A stretch of DNA of 64,000 bases from Massilia sp. H-1 (GCA_024703915.1 CP087969.1:5208001-5272000); one strand, 5' to 3'. Counted from the first letter of the stretch, positions 31,884 through 43,704 are shown. Made by a program: numbers and translations. Notes: generated by a model not told the origin, from the sequence alone.

Positions 31884-32762
31884 ATGACCGAAGCGCGTAT
31901 CAAATCCGTCCAGTGCTGCTCGCCGACCGGCCTGCATCTCATGTCCTACAAGGAATGGGGCGCGGTGGACAATCCAAACATCCTGATCTGCGTGCACGGC
32001 GTGACCCGCGTCGGCGACGACTTCGACGCCCTGGCCCGTGCCCTGTCCGGCCACTACCGCGTGATCTGCCCGGACGTGGTCGGCCGCGGCCGTTCGGGCC
32101 GCCTCCTCAATCCCCAACTGTATCGCGTTCCCCAGTATGTTAGCGACATGGTGACCCTGATTGCACGCGTAACGGCGCACAATGAGCGTGCGCAAATCGA
32201 CTGGTTCGGCACCTCGATGGGCGGCCTGATCGGCATGGCCCTGGCCTCGGTGCCCGGCAACCCGATCCGCAAACTGGTGCTCAACGACATCGGTCCCACG
32301 CTGGACCCGGCCGCGCTGCTGCGCATCGGCGACTACATCGGCCAGGAATTGCGCTTCCCGGACTTCGAGGCGGCCGCCCGCTTCGTGCGCGAAGTGTCGC
32401 TCTCGTTTGGCGAGCATACTGACGCGCAATGGCACAAGCTGGCCGCCGACGTGCTGCGCCAGCAGGGCGACGGCCAGTGGGTGCGCCACTACGACATGGG
32501 CCTGGCCGAACCGTTCAAGACAGCGACCCCGGAAAGCACGCGCCGACGAAGCGGCCCTGTGGGCCATTTATGATGCGATTACTTGCCCGACGCTGCTGAT
32601 CCGCGGCGCCGACTCCGACCTGCTCTCGCGCGAGACCGCGCACATGATGGCCGCGCGGACCGAAGGCGCAGCTGGTGGAAATTGCTTAGAAGCGTGGGCC
32701 ATGCGCCGACCTTCCTCAACGAGGACCAGATCGCCATCGTGCGCCAATTTTTGATCGGCTGA
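31884..32762 (+). CDS. Alpha/beta hydrolase
   Basis: About 292 residues, alpha/beta-hydrolase fold. Seen: oxyanion motif VHGVTRVGDDFD, nucleophile elbow WFGTSMGGLIG, acid in LLIRGADSDLLS and catalytic His in VGHAPTFLNE. Substrate unknown; could act on an ester or polyhydroxybutyrate oligomer given the divergent 3-hydroxybutyrate dehydrogenase. Scars near 32541, 32660 and 32683-32690 (GCTTAG). Followed after 32 bases by a RidA-family gene, perhaps one transcript. Confidence 0.85.
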
Positions 32763-32794
32763 AGGCCGCACACGACACAGAACAGAAAGACACT

Positions 32795-33149
32795 ATGGAA
32801 ATTACACGACTGCACGTAGGAAAACGTTTGTCCGAAGTGGCGATCCACAATGGCACGGTGTACTTGGCCTAAGCCAGATCGCCGAAGACACCAGCGCTTA
32901 AGCATCGTCGGCCAGATGCGCGAAGTGCTGGGCCACGTCGACCGCCTGCTGGCCGAAGCGGGCAGCGACAAGACGTGCATCCTCGCCTGCCAGATCTTCA
33001 TCGCCGATATGGCCCATTTCCCCGGCATGAACGAAGTCTGGGACGAGTGGGTCGCGCATGGCCACACGCCGCCGCGCGCCACCGTCCAAGCGAAGCTGGC
33101 CGATCCGGCCTGCCTGGTCGAAGTCGTCCTCACCGCCGCGCTGCGCTAG
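32795..33149 (+). CDS. RidA/YjgF-family deaminase-like protein
   Basis: About 116 residues. RidA-family trimer: VAIHNGTVYLAGQIAEDTSADIVGQMREVLGHVDRLLAEAGSDKT and the conserved arginine in TPPRATVQAKLADP. Family members hydrolyse reactive enamines or imines. Scars at 32868-32874 (GCCTAAGC for GCCGGC, giving LAGQIAED) and 32896-32903. It lies 8 bases upstream of relA. Confidence 0.88.
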
Positions 33150-33156
33150 GCCTCCC

Positions 33157-35403
33157 ATGGTTGCAATTGCAGCGCTGGGCAGCGCTACCCACGATCTGGT
33201 ACAGGGCCTCGGTCCCGAGGACAGCGCACGCGTCGAAGCGGCGCTGGCCTACGCCGCATGAGGCCTACCAGGACAAGGTCTGCACCTCGGGCCAGGGCGC
33301 GTTCGACTTCGCCGTCGGCGTGGCCAGCACGCTGGCCTTCCTGCGCACCGATGCCGAGACCCGCATCGCCTACCTGATGTTCGAGCTCACCGTGCTCGAC
33401 CCCAAGGCCGTGATCGGGCTGGAAGCGCGTGGGCAAGGAAGCGACCGACCTGGTGACGGGCGTGCGCCAGCTGATCCGCCTGCGCGACATGACGGTCGGC
33501 AAAGAAACCGGCGGGCGCGGCAAGAATGCGGCCCAGCAAGCCGTGGCCCAGGTCGAAACGCTGCGCAAGATGCTGCTGGCCATGGCCAGCGACATGCGCG
33601 TGGTGCTGGTGCGCCTGGCCTCGTGCGTGACGACCTTGCGCTATTTTGCCGAACTCAAGTTGTTCAACGAGCTGACCCACGCCTACGGCCGCGAAACGCT
33701 GGACCTGTATGCGCCGCTGGCCAACCGGCTGGGGATCTGGCAGCTCAAGTGGGAGCTCGAGGATCTGTCGTTCCGCTTCATCGAACCGGACACCTACAAG
33801 CGCATCGCCAAGATGCTCGAAGAAAAGCGCATGATGCGCGAAGGCTTCGTGCAGAATTCGATCGAACGCTTGCAGCGCGAGCTGGCCGAGGCTTAAGCAT
33901 CAAGGCCGAGGTGTTCAGCCTACCCCAAGCACATCTACAGCATCTGGAACAAGATGCGCGGCAAGGAACTCGATTTCTCCGAACTGTACGATGTGCGCGC
34001 CTTCCGCGTGATCGTGGCCGACGACAAGATGTGCTACACGGTGCTGGGCGTGGTCCACAATATCTGGACCCCGATCCCGAAGGAATTCGACGACTACATT
34101 TCGCGGCCCAAGCCGAACGGCTACCAGTCGCTGCACACGGTCGTGATGGCCGAAGACGGGCGCCCGCTGGAAGTGCAGATCCGCACCCAGGAAATGCACA
34201 ACTTCGCCGAGTACGGGATCGCCGCCCACTGGCGCTACAAGGAAGAGGGCGGATCGAGCTTCAAGGGCCAGAAGTACGACGAAAAGATCGCCTGGCTGCG
34301 CCAGCTGCTGGCCTGGAAGACCGATGTTGCCGATGCCGTCGTGAGCCAGGAAGAAACCCAGCGCGAATGGGTGGAAAAACTCAAGTCCGCCTCGCTTGAC
34401 GACCGCATTTTTGTCCTCACGCCGCAGGCGCGTGCTCTCGAGCTGCCGGTGGGCGCCACCCCCGATCGACTTTGCCTACCACTTGCACAGCGAGGTCGGC
34501 CACCGCTGCCGCGGCGCGCGTGGACGGCGTCATGGTGCCGCTCAACACCCCGCTCAAGAGCGGCCAGACCTGCGAAATCATCACCGCCAAGGGCGCGCCC
34601 GGCACCGCCGGTCCGTCGCGCGACTGGCTCGGCGCTTCGCCACACACGGTCAGCACCCGCACCCGTTCCAAGGTGCGCGCCTGGTTCCACGCGATCGATC
34701 TGGAAGAAACGCTGGCCCACGGCCGGGCCATGGTCGAGAAATCGCTGCAGCGCGAAGGCAAGACCGCGGTCAACCTGGAGTCGCTGGCCCACAAGCTCGG
34801 CTTTGCCAAGGTGGACGACCTGTTCATCTCGGTCGGCAAGGAAGAGTTTTCGCTGCGCCATGTCGAGCAAGCCTTGCACGACACGGGCGAAGTCGCGCCC
34901 GTGGAAGACGCGGCCGTGGTCAACAAGAGCCGCGCCTCGAGCGTCGAGCAGGGCGCCAAGTCGGGCGTGCTGGTGGTCGGCACCGACGGCCTGATGACGG
35001 CGCTGGCCAAGTGCTGCAAGCCGGCGCCGCCGGACGGCATCGTCGGCTTCGTCACGCGCGGCAAGGGCGTCTCGATCCACCGCGCCACGTGCAAGAATTT
35101 TGCCGAGATGCGCGCCAAGGCGCCCGAACGCGTGATCCATACCGACTGGGGCCGGGCCGGGCAGGACACCGTGTATCCGGTCGACCTGTTCATCCTTGCT
35201 TAAGCGACCGCCAGGGCTTGTTGCGCGATATTTCGGAGGTGTTCTCGCGCGAAAAGATCAACGTGATCGGGGTCAATACCCAAAGCGCCAAGGGCCAGGC
35301 GCGCATGACCTTCACGGCCGAAATCGGTTCGACCGCGCAGCTGCAGAAGGCGCTGCTGGCGATCATGGAAGTGAGCGGGGTACAGGAAGCGAGACGGCAA
35401 TGA
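33157..35403 (+). CDS. relA: (p)ppGpp synthetase RelA
   Basis: About 740 residues. Produces the stringent-response alarmone at stalled ribosomes. Seen: an N-terminal pseudo-HD region without the HD pair (so no hydrolase, RelA type), the synthetase with YDVRAFRVIV, PKPNGYQSLHTVV and EVQIRTQEMHNFAEYGIAAHWRYKE, then TGS (VLELPVGATPIDFAYHLH), zinc-finger-like CCKPAPPDGIVGF and a C-terminal ACT domain. Scars at 33258, 33426, 33888-33896 (GCTTAAGC), 33918-33925, 34434, 34465, 34510-34520 and 35199-35206. The stop TGA at 35401-35403 precedes the permease by 19 bases. Confidence 0.94.
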
Positions 35404-35422
35404 CGACCGCGACGGCGCGCCG

Positions 35423-36222
<800 letters not shown>

Positions 36223-36234
36223 CAGGAACTGACC

Positions 36235-37179
36235 ATGACCGAAGCCGACGCCGATTCCCCCTCCGAGCCGGTAGCCCATGTCGAAACCAAGGCGCTGATC
36301 CTGCTGGTCCTGATCACGGCCCTGATCGTCACCTTCCTGCTGTACGTGATGTACGCGCGCGGCGTGTTCGAAAGCACCCAGCGCCTGGTGCTGGTGGCCG
36401 ACAATTCCGAAGGCGTCATTCCCGGCATGGACATGACGTTTTCCGGTTTTCCGATCGGGCGCGTGCAGCGGGTCGAACTGGCCGACGACGGTAAGGCCAG
36501 GATCCTGGTCGACGTGCCGCGCAAGGATGCGAAATGGCTGCGCGTGTCGAGCGTGTTCACGATGGAAAAGAGCATGGTGGGCGAGACCCGGATCCGCGCC
36601 TATTCCGGGATCCTGACCGACCCGCCGCTGGAAGACAAGGCGGTGCGCACCGTGCTGGCTAGGCGACACGGCGGCCGAGATTCCCAAGCTCGTGGCCAGC
36701 GCCCGCAGCCTGCTGGAAAACCTGGACAACATGACGCGCAGCGATTCGGCCATCAACAACAGCCTGGCCAATATCGAAACGGCGACCGGCCGCTTCAGCG
36801 GCAAGTACGGCTTGCTGGGCGGCGCGCTCGGCAGCGAAGCGGAGGCGCGCAAGCTGCTGCAGACGCTCGAGCACGTGGACGCGCTGATCCTCAAGGCCGA
36901 CCGGCGCGTGTTCGGCAAGGAAGGCGTGATGGACGACGCGCAGGCGGCGGTGCGCCAGCTCAATGTCGTGCTCAAGGATGCCAGCGCCAGTCTCAAGAAA
37001 GTGGACGCGGTGCTGGTCGAGGCGCAGGCCGTGGCTAAAGCAACGCCAAGGCGGCCACGCGCGACCTGGCCACCCTGCGCGGCGAGGTCGATGCCAGCCT
37101 GCGCAAGGTGACGCGCCTGATCGACGAAATCAACCGCAAGTGGCCATTCGCCAGTGAAACGGAGCTGAAACTGCCATGA
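36235..37179 (+). CDS. MCE-domain (MlaD-like) substrate-binding protein
   Basis: About 314 residues. One N-terminal helix (ALILLVLITALIVTFLLYVMYA) and an MCE domain, VLVADNSEGVIPGMDMTFSGFPIGRVQRVEL with VDVPRKDAKWLR, followed by a long coiled helical tail (RSLLENLDNMTRSDSAINNSLANIE; RKLLQTLEHVDAL). It would form the periplasmic lipid-carrying hexamer with the permease. Scars at 36658-36663 (GCTAGG) and 37034-37042 (GCTAAAGC). The stop TGA overlaps the next ATG (37176). Confidence 0.88.
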
Positions 37180-37821
37180 AAACCGTGACCACCTGCGCCT
37201 GCCTGCTGGCCGCGCTGTTTGCTTAAGCTGCGCCAGCAAACCCGCCCAGCCCGACTGGAAGACGAATGCCCGTTCCTCGCTCGAGGCTTACAGCGACGCT
37301 TACCTCAAGGGCGATACGGCAATTGCCGACATCGAATTCGCGCGCCCGCAAGGAAGTGGCCAGCACCGGCCGCCCCGACCTGGTGGCCCATGCCGAACTG
37401 GTGCGCTGCGCGACCCGCACCGCCAGTCTCGAATTCGACGATTGCCCCGGCTACGCGGCACTGGCCCAGGATGCCACAGCCGGCCGAGCGGGCCTACGCC
37501 GACTATCTGGCCGGGCGCTGGCAAGGGATCGATGCGGCCCTGCTGCCGGAACAGCACCGCGCCATCGTGCAGGGCAAGGGCGCGCCTGGCGCCATCGCCG
37601 ATCCGCTCGCGCGCCTGGTGGCAGCGGGCGTGCTGATGCGCACCGGACGCATCACGCCGGCCGATATCGCCCAGGCCACCGAGGCCGCGTCGAATCAGGG
37701 CTGGCGCCGTCCGCTGCTGATGTGGCTGGGCATCTCGCTTCAACGCGCCGAAGCGGCGGGCGACAGCGCCGCCGCGGCGCGCATCGCACGCCGCATCGAT
37801 CTGGCGGGCAAGGCGCCATGA
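37176..37821 (+). CDS. Lipoprotein of the MCE operon
   Basis: About 214 residues. After repair of 37220-37227 (GCTTAAGC) the lipobox reads LFAAGCAS, so it is a lipoprotein. The rest is alpha-helical and Ala-rich (DADIEFARARKEVAS, PAERAYADYLAGRWQGIDAALLPEQHRAI), TPR-like in character. Scars at 37345, 37474 and 37283. Its start and stop both overlap neighbours by four bases (ATGA), placing it in the operon permease-MCE-lipoprotein-lipoprotein. No family name recognised; probably an accessory subunit of the lipid transporter. Confidence 0.7.
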
Positions 37822-38404
37822 GCGCGCGCGGCGCTGATACTGGCAATGCTGCTCATCGGCTGCCGCGAGCCCGTGGTGCTTAAGCAGCAGCGCCGCAGCT
37901 GTGCGCGCCGAACCCGGTGAACACGGTGCAGGTGCAAACGCCTGGCCGAAGCGGCGGCCGTCATGCTCGCGCTCGACGCCGAAGGCTTGCGTCTGTTTAA
38001 CACGGTATCGGGCGCTTCGCGCCTGATCCCGTTCGGCACCGCGCGCGACGACGCGCAGCGCGTTTGCCGCCGCCGTCAAGGCCCAGCCGCTCGAGCAGGA
38101 AGACAGCCCCGATTGCGGCGCCGCGTTCGCCCGCTGGCCGGGCGGACTGACGACCTGGTTCGCGGACGGCAAATTTACCGGCTGGTCGGCCGCTGCCGAC
38201 AGCCGCGGCCTGGCGACCGCCAGCGGGCTGCGCCCCGGCTCGACCCGCGCCGAACTGGACGCCGCCTACCGCGCGCAGATCGTCCCGTCCACGCTGGGCG
38301 TCGAGTTCAGCAGCCGGCGCGCTGGGCGGCGTGCTGGCGTCGCGCCGGCCCGACGCCAGAGTCACCCACCTGTGGGCTTAGGCACCACCTGCCTGGCACG
38401 CTAG
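37818..38404 (+). CDS. Small lipoprotein at the end of the MCE operon
   Basis: About 190 residues. The N-terminus MSARALILAMLLIGCRE carries a lipobox-like LLIGC. The body has VNTVQVQTPAEAAAVMLALDAEGLRLF, DCGAAFARWPGGLTTWFADGKFTGWSAA and GLRPGSTRAELDAAY and ends TTCLAR at TAG 38402-38404. Scars near 37832, 37878-37886, 37942, 38064, 38313 and 38386-38391. Unknown function. Its stop overlaps that of the converging methyltransferase gene. Confidence 0.62.
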
Positions 38405-39223
38405 ACGCGCAAGGCGCTCACGTCGAGGTATTCGGCGTTGACGAGGGTGGTGCCGTCGGTCGCTTCGTTATTGCGTGTCCACATCTCGGTCAGGTCGCGC
38501 CGCAAGTTCGCTTTGGCGTCGCCTTCGAGTGCCGCGAGGGCGCGCAGGGTAGGGCCGTAATAGGTGAAGAAGAAATCGGCGACCTCGGCTAGGCGGGAAG
38601 GGATAGCGCATCGGGTAGGTGCGGCGCGTGAGCGAGAGCTTGGTGGTGCTTAGGCCCCAGCCGTTCGCGCAGCGTGTCTTCGTCGCCCCACTTGAGGGGC
38701 GACACCATCAGCGGCGACGGCGGCACGTGGCTGCCGATAATCTTGAACATCTGCCCCACGTGGCCTTGCGGCGTCCAGTTGGCCATGGCGATGCGCCCGC
38801 CCGGGCTGCACACGCGCAGCAGTTCGGCCGCCACCAGATCGGGGCGCGGCGCGAACATGGCGCCGATCAGGCTGACCACGAGATTGAAGCTGGCGTCGGG
38901 ATAGGCCAGCTGCTCGGCGTCGCCCTCGTCGAAGCGCACTTGCACGCCTTCGCGCGCGGCCCCGTTCGCGCAGCATGCGCGATCAGGTTCGAGGCGATGT
39001 CGACGCCGGTCACGTCGGCCCCGGCGCGCGGCGGGAATGGCGATCTGGCCGGCGCGCCGCAGCCGACGTCGAGCATGCGCGTGCCCGGGCCCACTTCGAG
39101 CCGCTGCAGCCAGGCCAGCGCGCCCGGTTCCAGATAGTTGGCGAAATGCGCGTAGTCGCCCGACATCCAGGTCGCTTTCAGGCGCGTCTTGAGTGATTCC
39201 ATTTCCGGTGTCATGGCAGTCAT
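38401..39223 (-). CDS. Class I SAM-dependent methyltransferase
   Basis: About 272 residues. Motif I is RMLDVGCGAG (rejoined), with TGVDIASNLI, DEGDAEQLAYPDASFNLVVSLIGAMFAP and GGRIAMANWTPQGHVGQMFKI, as in UbiE-type small-molecule methyltransferases. Scars near 38588, 38648-38655, 38965, 39035 and 39050. It sits divergent from an HxlR regulator 105 bp away, which may control it. Substrate unknown. Confidence 0.82.
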
Positions 39224-39327
39224 GATGCTGTCCTTCGCTTTGATCGGGAAGAGGTCTAGGCTGCGCTTGACGCACCTGCGTGTCCAGTCCAGAATCAGAA
39301 GCGTTTGGACCGCGTCCGGAGCGACAA

Positions 39328-39997
39328 ATGGAATATTCCTATGGCCAGTTCTGTACCGTGTCGCGCGCGGCGGAAGCGCTGTGCGAGCGCTGGACGCCGC
39401 TCGTCGTGCGTGAGTTGCTCTGCGGTAGCAAACGCTTCAACGATGTGCACCGCGGCGTGCCGCGCATGTCGACCAGCCTGCTGGCCCAGCGCCTGCGCCA
39501 CCTCGAAGAAATCGGCGTGGTGCGGCGTGTCGCCTGCGGCAAGGTGTGGGAATACAGCCTGACCGAAGCGGGCGAGGAGCTGCGCCCCATCATCCTGGCG
39601 CTGGGCGAGTGGGGCGCGCGCTGGGTCGGGGGCGCGCTGGCCGAGCACGAGCTCGACCCGGGGCTGCTGCTGTGGGACATGCGGCGCTCGCTGCGTCCCG
39701 ACGCCTTCCCGGCCGGGACCACCGTGGTCGCGATCCGTTTCCACGACGCGCGGCCGGGTGAGCAACTGTGGTGGCTGCTCGTGCACGAGCGCGTGGCCAA
39801 GCTGTGCCGCGAAGACCCGGGGCGCGAACTGACGCTGATCATCGAATCGAGCGTGCGCGCCCTGACCGAAATCTGGCGCGGCGACCTGACGCTTAGCCGA
39901 GGCGATCCGCCTGCGCCAGGTGGTGGTGCAGGGCGATGCGCCCGTCTGGGACTGGCTGGGCCGCAGCGCCTTCGCCCACGCCGCCAAAGCGCATTAG
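39328..39997 (+). CDS. HxlR-family winged-helix transcriptional regulator
   Basis: About 223 residues. The N-terminal HxlR domain is clear: CERWTPLVVRELLCGSKRFNDVHRGVPRMSTSLLAQRLRHLEEIGVV. A C-terminal SCP2-like extension (AIRFHDARPGEQLWWLLVHERVAKLC) is found in the longer HxlR proteins. ATG at 39328 preferred over an upstream start. One scar at 39892-39899 (GCTTAGCC for GCCGGCC-like, in LTLAEAIRL). Probably responds to a small aromatic or oxidant and controls the divergent methyltransferase. Confidence 0.88.
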
Positions 39998-40145
39998 CCG
40001 CTCCGGCTTCCTTCCTCCGCAACTGTGTCGGAAATCTTTACAGCGTTAAGTTTAATGAAACTTAAGTTATTGATAGGAAAGAAGGTTTTTGTCTGGCACT
40101 ATTATTGCTTATAGAACATTTCCATTTAATTTAGGGAATTGCTCC

Positions 40146-40738
40146 ATGAAAAAATTTGCCAGTGCTGTTGCCGTTGCTGCTGCCTTCTGCCTTCCTTCCC
40201 TTGCGTCCGCCACCGTTATCGATTTCAACGCTTAGCCTCAATCCTTTCTTCACCTACAATTCGATTTCCGTGGTCAGCACGGTCGAAGCCAATAGCGGCT
40301 ACGACAATATGTTCAATCTGAACGGTGGCGGTCTGGCCGCGTTCAACCCGTTCGCCGCGGCGAACACCTCGTTCGTCAAAGCTTGGCGCTTAAGCACCTT
40401 CACGCTGAACTCGCTGCTGGTCGATGGCGCCTGGGGCAGCCAAACCCTGACCTTCGTCGGTCTGGCATCGGGCACCACCCTGTTCAGCACCACCTTCGGC
40501 GTGAGCACCGCACCGTCGCTGGTCAACTTCAACTGGGCCGGGATCAACGAACTGCGCGTGATCACCGGTAACGACTTCGTGCATAACGATGCCCTGGCCT
40601 AAGCAATGGCCAGCACTGGGTCATCGACAACATCAGCGTCGACGAAAACCGGGTACCGGAACCAGCGCCACTGGCACTGATCGGTCTGGGCATCAGCCTA
40701 GCCTGCTGGCGTCGCGCAGGAAGTTCGCAGCCAAATAA
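40146..40738 (+). CDS. PEP-CTERM sorting-domain exported protein
   Basis: About 197 residues. Signal peptide MKKFASAVAVAAAFCLPSLASA; beta-rich body; C-terminal sorting signal VPEPAPLALIGLGISLACWRRA, a PEP-CTERM motif with a hydrophobic helix and basic tail. The family is processed by exosortase and displayed on the surface or in the exopolysaccharide matrix. No exosortase in the window. Scars at 40231-40237 (GCTTAGC), 40381-40396, 40598-40604 (GCCTAAGC) and 40697-40705. Confidence 0.88.
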
Positions 40739-40773
40739 GGCGTGCAGCGGCCCCGGGCTGCGATGACGGGAAG

Positions 40774-40810
40774 AGGGCGGTATCACAGGGTTGATGCCGC
40801 CCTTTTTCTT
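40774..40810 (+). terminator. Rho-independent terminator after PEP-CTERM gene
   Basis: GGGCGG with TATCA pairs with TGAT and CCGCCC, followed by TTTTTCTTT. Confidence 0.85.
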
Positions 40811-40902
40811 TGGGCGCCAGCGTTGAGGCCCGGTTTGGCATGGGCTTGATGTCCCGTCTGGCGGCGCGCAGAAAGCCGATTTCACTTTCTTCGAAATAGC
40901 CC

Positions 40903-40931
40903 TTGTTTTTCTGAAAGCGGCTCTCTATAAT
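40903..40931 (+). promoter_or_regulatory. Sigma-70 promoter of the tRNA-Val gene
   Basis: TTGTTT (40903-40908), 17 bases, TATAAT (40926-40931), ten bases before the mature tRNA 5' end. Confidence 0.8.
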
Positions 40932-40941
40932 GCTGGTCTTC

Positions 40942-41018
40942 GGGCGGTTAGTTCAGCTGGTTAGAATACTTGGTCGACATCCAAGGGGTCGGGGATTCGA
41001 ATTCCTCACCGCCCACCA
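40942..41018 (+). tRNA. tRNA-Val (anticodon GAC)
   Basis: A 77-nt cloverleaf: acceptor GGGCGGT/ACCGCCC, D arm GTTC...GAAT, anticodon stem CTTGG/CCAAG, loop TCGACAT, T arm GGGGATTCGAATTCCTC, encoded ACCA. The anticodon GAC reads valine GUC/GUU codons. Position 33, almost always U, is C here. No other tRNA is linked to it; a terminator lies about 117 bases downstream. Confidence 0.9.
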
Positions 41019-41134
41019 GAACATGCAGTACATTATGTAAGAGCGAGAAAGGCACCATGGTTATGGCACCGCGAACTACGACGGGGTTGTTCCAGCGACG
41101 CTAGTCGAGGTGACTTCTTTTGCTCTACAAAAAG

Positions 41135-41162
41135 AAAACGCGGCTAGTCCGCGTTTTTTTTC
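41135..41162 (+). terminator. Rho-independent terminator of the tRNA transcript
   Basis: AAAACGCGG, loop CTAGT, CCGCG and a run of eight T. The 116 bases between tRNA and this hairpin hold no recognisable gene. Confidence 0.88.
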
Positions 41163-41213
41163 GTCCAGATTTTTGTAACCCATTCCAACGCAGCATTTGT
41201 TCAGGAGAACAGC

Positions 41214-43120
41214 ATGGTTTCAGTCCGACTTCCCGATGGTTCCGAGCGCCAGTTCGACGGCCCAGTCACCGTGGCGCAAGTGGCGGCCAGCATCGGCACC
41301 GGCCTGGCGAAAGCCGCGCTGGCTTAAGCAAGGTGGACGGCAAGGTGGTCGATACCTCCTTCCTGATCGAGCAGCATGCGGATCTGGCGATCATCACCGA
41401 CAAGGATCCCGAAGGTCTGGACGTGATCCGTCACTCGACGGCCCACTTGCTGGCCTATGCGGTCAAGGAATTGTTCCCCGAAGCCCAGGTGACGATCGGC
41501 CCGGTCATCGAAAATGGTTTCTACTACGACTTCTCGTACAAGCGTCCGTTCACGCCGGAAGACCTGGCCGCCATCGAAAAGAAAATGGGCGAGCTGGTCA
41601 AGAAAGATGAAAAAGTCACGCGCTCGGTGTTGCCGCGCTGACGAGGCGGTCGCCTACTTCAAATCGATTGGTGAGCACTACAAGGCGGAAATCATTTCCT
41701 CGATTCCGGCTAGCAGAAGACGTGTCGCTGTATGCCGAAGGCGGCTTCACCGATCTGTGCCGCGGACCGCACGTGCCGTCCACCGGCAAGCTCAAAGTAT
41801 TCAAGCTGATGAAGCTGGTAGCGCCTACTGGCGCGGCGATTCCAAGAACGAGATGCTGCAGCGTATCTACGGCACCGCCTGGGCCAAGAAGGAAGACCAG
41901 GAACTGTACCTGCACAACCTCGAAGAGGCGGAAAAGCGACCACCGCAAGCTGGGCAAGCAGCTCGACTTCTTCCACTTCCAGGATGAAGCGCCGGGCCTC
42001 GTGTTCTGGCATCCGAAAGGCTGGACCATCTGGCAGCAAGTTGAGCAGTACATGCGCAACAAGTACCAGGTCAATGGCTACCAGGAAGTGAAGGCGCCGC
42101 AGATTCTCGATTCCAGCCTGTGGGGCAAGACCGGCCACTGGGAAAACTATCGCGAAAACATGTTCGTGACGGAATCGGAAAACCGTTCCTACGCGCTCAA
42201 GCCGATGAATTGCCCGGGCCACGTGCAGATCTTCAACAGCGGCATGCGCAGCTACTGCGACCTGCCGCTGCGCTACGGCGAGTTCGGCCAGTGCCACCGC
42301 AACGAGCCGTCCGGCGCTGCACGGCATCATGCGCGTGCGTGGTTTCACGCAGGACGATGGCCACATCTTCTGCACCGACGAGCAGATCGAGCCGGAAGTG
42401 GTGGCCTTCCACCAGCAGGCAATGGAAGTGTATGCCGACTTCCACTTCGAGCATATCGAAGTCAAGCTGGCCCTGCGTCCGGATAGCCGGATCGGTACCG
42501 ACGAAGTGTGGGACAAGGCCGAAGACGCGCTGCGTTCGGGTCTGCGCGCCTGTGGCGTGAGCTGGACCGAGCTGCCGGGCGAGGGCGCCTTCTACGGCCC
42601 GAAAATCGAGTACCACCTCAAGGACAGCCTCGGCCGTCCATGGCAGGTCGGCACGATGCAGGTCGACTTCTTCATGCCTGAGCGTCTGGGCGCCGAATAC
42701 GTGGCGATGGACAACTCGCGCCAGGTGCCGGTCATGCTGCACCGGGCGATTGTCGGTTCGCTGGAACGATTCATCGGCATCCTGATCGAAAACTATGCTG
42801 GCGCCTTGCCGCTGTGGCTGGCGCCGGTGCAAGTGGCGGTCTTGAACATCTCCGACGCCCAGGCCGACTACGCCCGGGAAATCGCGGCGCAGCTCAAGAA
42901 ACTCGGGTACCAAGTACACACCGATTTGCGGAACGAGAAGATTACCTATAAAATACGCGAACATTCCGTCCAAAAACTGCCATATATCCTCGTGATCGGC
43001 GACAAAGAGCGGGATGCCAATACTGTGGCCGTGCGAGCACGTGGCAATGTCGATCTGGGCGTCATGTCCATCGATACGCTGGTGGAGCGCCTCAAACACG
43101 AGGTCGATTCCAAAGCTTAA
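41214..43120 (+). CDS. thrS: Threonyl-tRNA synthetase
   Basis: About 635 residues. The TGS domain (VRLPDGSERQFDGPVTVAQVAAS), editing domain with HSTAHLLAYAVKELFP, and class II core with MNCPGHVQIF, RNEPSGAL, RGFTQDDGHIFC, GEGAFYGPKIEYHLKDSLGR, and anticodon domain VQVAVLNISDAQ are all visible. RBS AGGAG precedes ATG 41214. Scars: 41322-41329 (GCTTAAGC for Ala-Gly), 41637, 41709-41714, 41818-41824 (deletion in LAGAYW), 41938 and 42318. The terminal AAAGCTTAAGCAGC may itself be a scar, in which case the protein would extend past 43120 into MANSSDIK. Confidence 0.95.
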
Positions 43121-43159
43121 GCAGCATGGCTAATTCATCAGACATTAAAAGGAAACAAC

Positions 43160-43682
43160 ATAGCTACTGACAAGTCGCATCGCATCAACGGCGAAATCAC
43201 CGCCCCTGAAATGCGTTTATCCGGGGTGGACAACGAGCCGCTTGGCATTGTGAGCCTGGCTGGAAGCATTTCGTCTGGCCGAAGAAGCGAACGTAGACCT
43301 GGTGGAAATTGCGCCGACCGCGCAACCACCGGTTTGCCGCCTGATGGACTACGGCAAGTTCAAATATTCGGAGCAGAAGAAGGCGCACGAAGCCAAATTG
43401 AAGCAGAAGATCATCCTGGTCAAGGAAGTCAAATTCCGTCCTGGTACCGATGATGGCGACTACAATATCAAGCTGCGTAACCTGATCAAGTTCCTCGACG
43501 AAGGTGACAAAACCAAGATCACGCTGCGTTTCCGCGGCCGTGAGATGGCGCACCAGGATATCGGCTTCCGCATGCTGGAACGCCTGAAGGCCGATCTGGA
43601 GCCGTACGGCCAGGTCGAGCAGTTCCCGAAGATGGAAGGTCGTCAGATGATCATGATTCTGTCGCCGAAAAAGAAGAAATAA
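43160..43682 (+). CDS. infC: Translation initiation factor IF-3 with AUA start codon
   Basis: About 173 residues. No ATG, GTG or TTG precedes the conserved N-terminus; the sequence reads AAAAGGAAACAAC then ATA-GCT-ACT-GAC, giving (M)ATDKSHRINGEITAPEMRL. IF-3 genes are known for rare start codons (AUU in Escherichia coli), through which IF-3 represses its own translation, so AUA fits that logic. The body shows EIAPTAQPPVCRLMDYGKFKY, KEVKFRPGTDDGDYNIKLRNLIKFLDEGDKTK and a LSPKKKK end. One scar at 43259-43262 (GCTGGAAGC, one base added). Encoded between thrS and rpmI. Confidence 0.92.
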
Positions 43683-43704
43683 GCTGCAAAGCTTTATCAA
43701 AATG

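Noticed and set aside
40597..40606. Stop of the PEP-CTERM gene at GCCTAAGC
   Set aside because: The sorting signal continues in another frame directly after it, so it is another GCCGGC-type scar.
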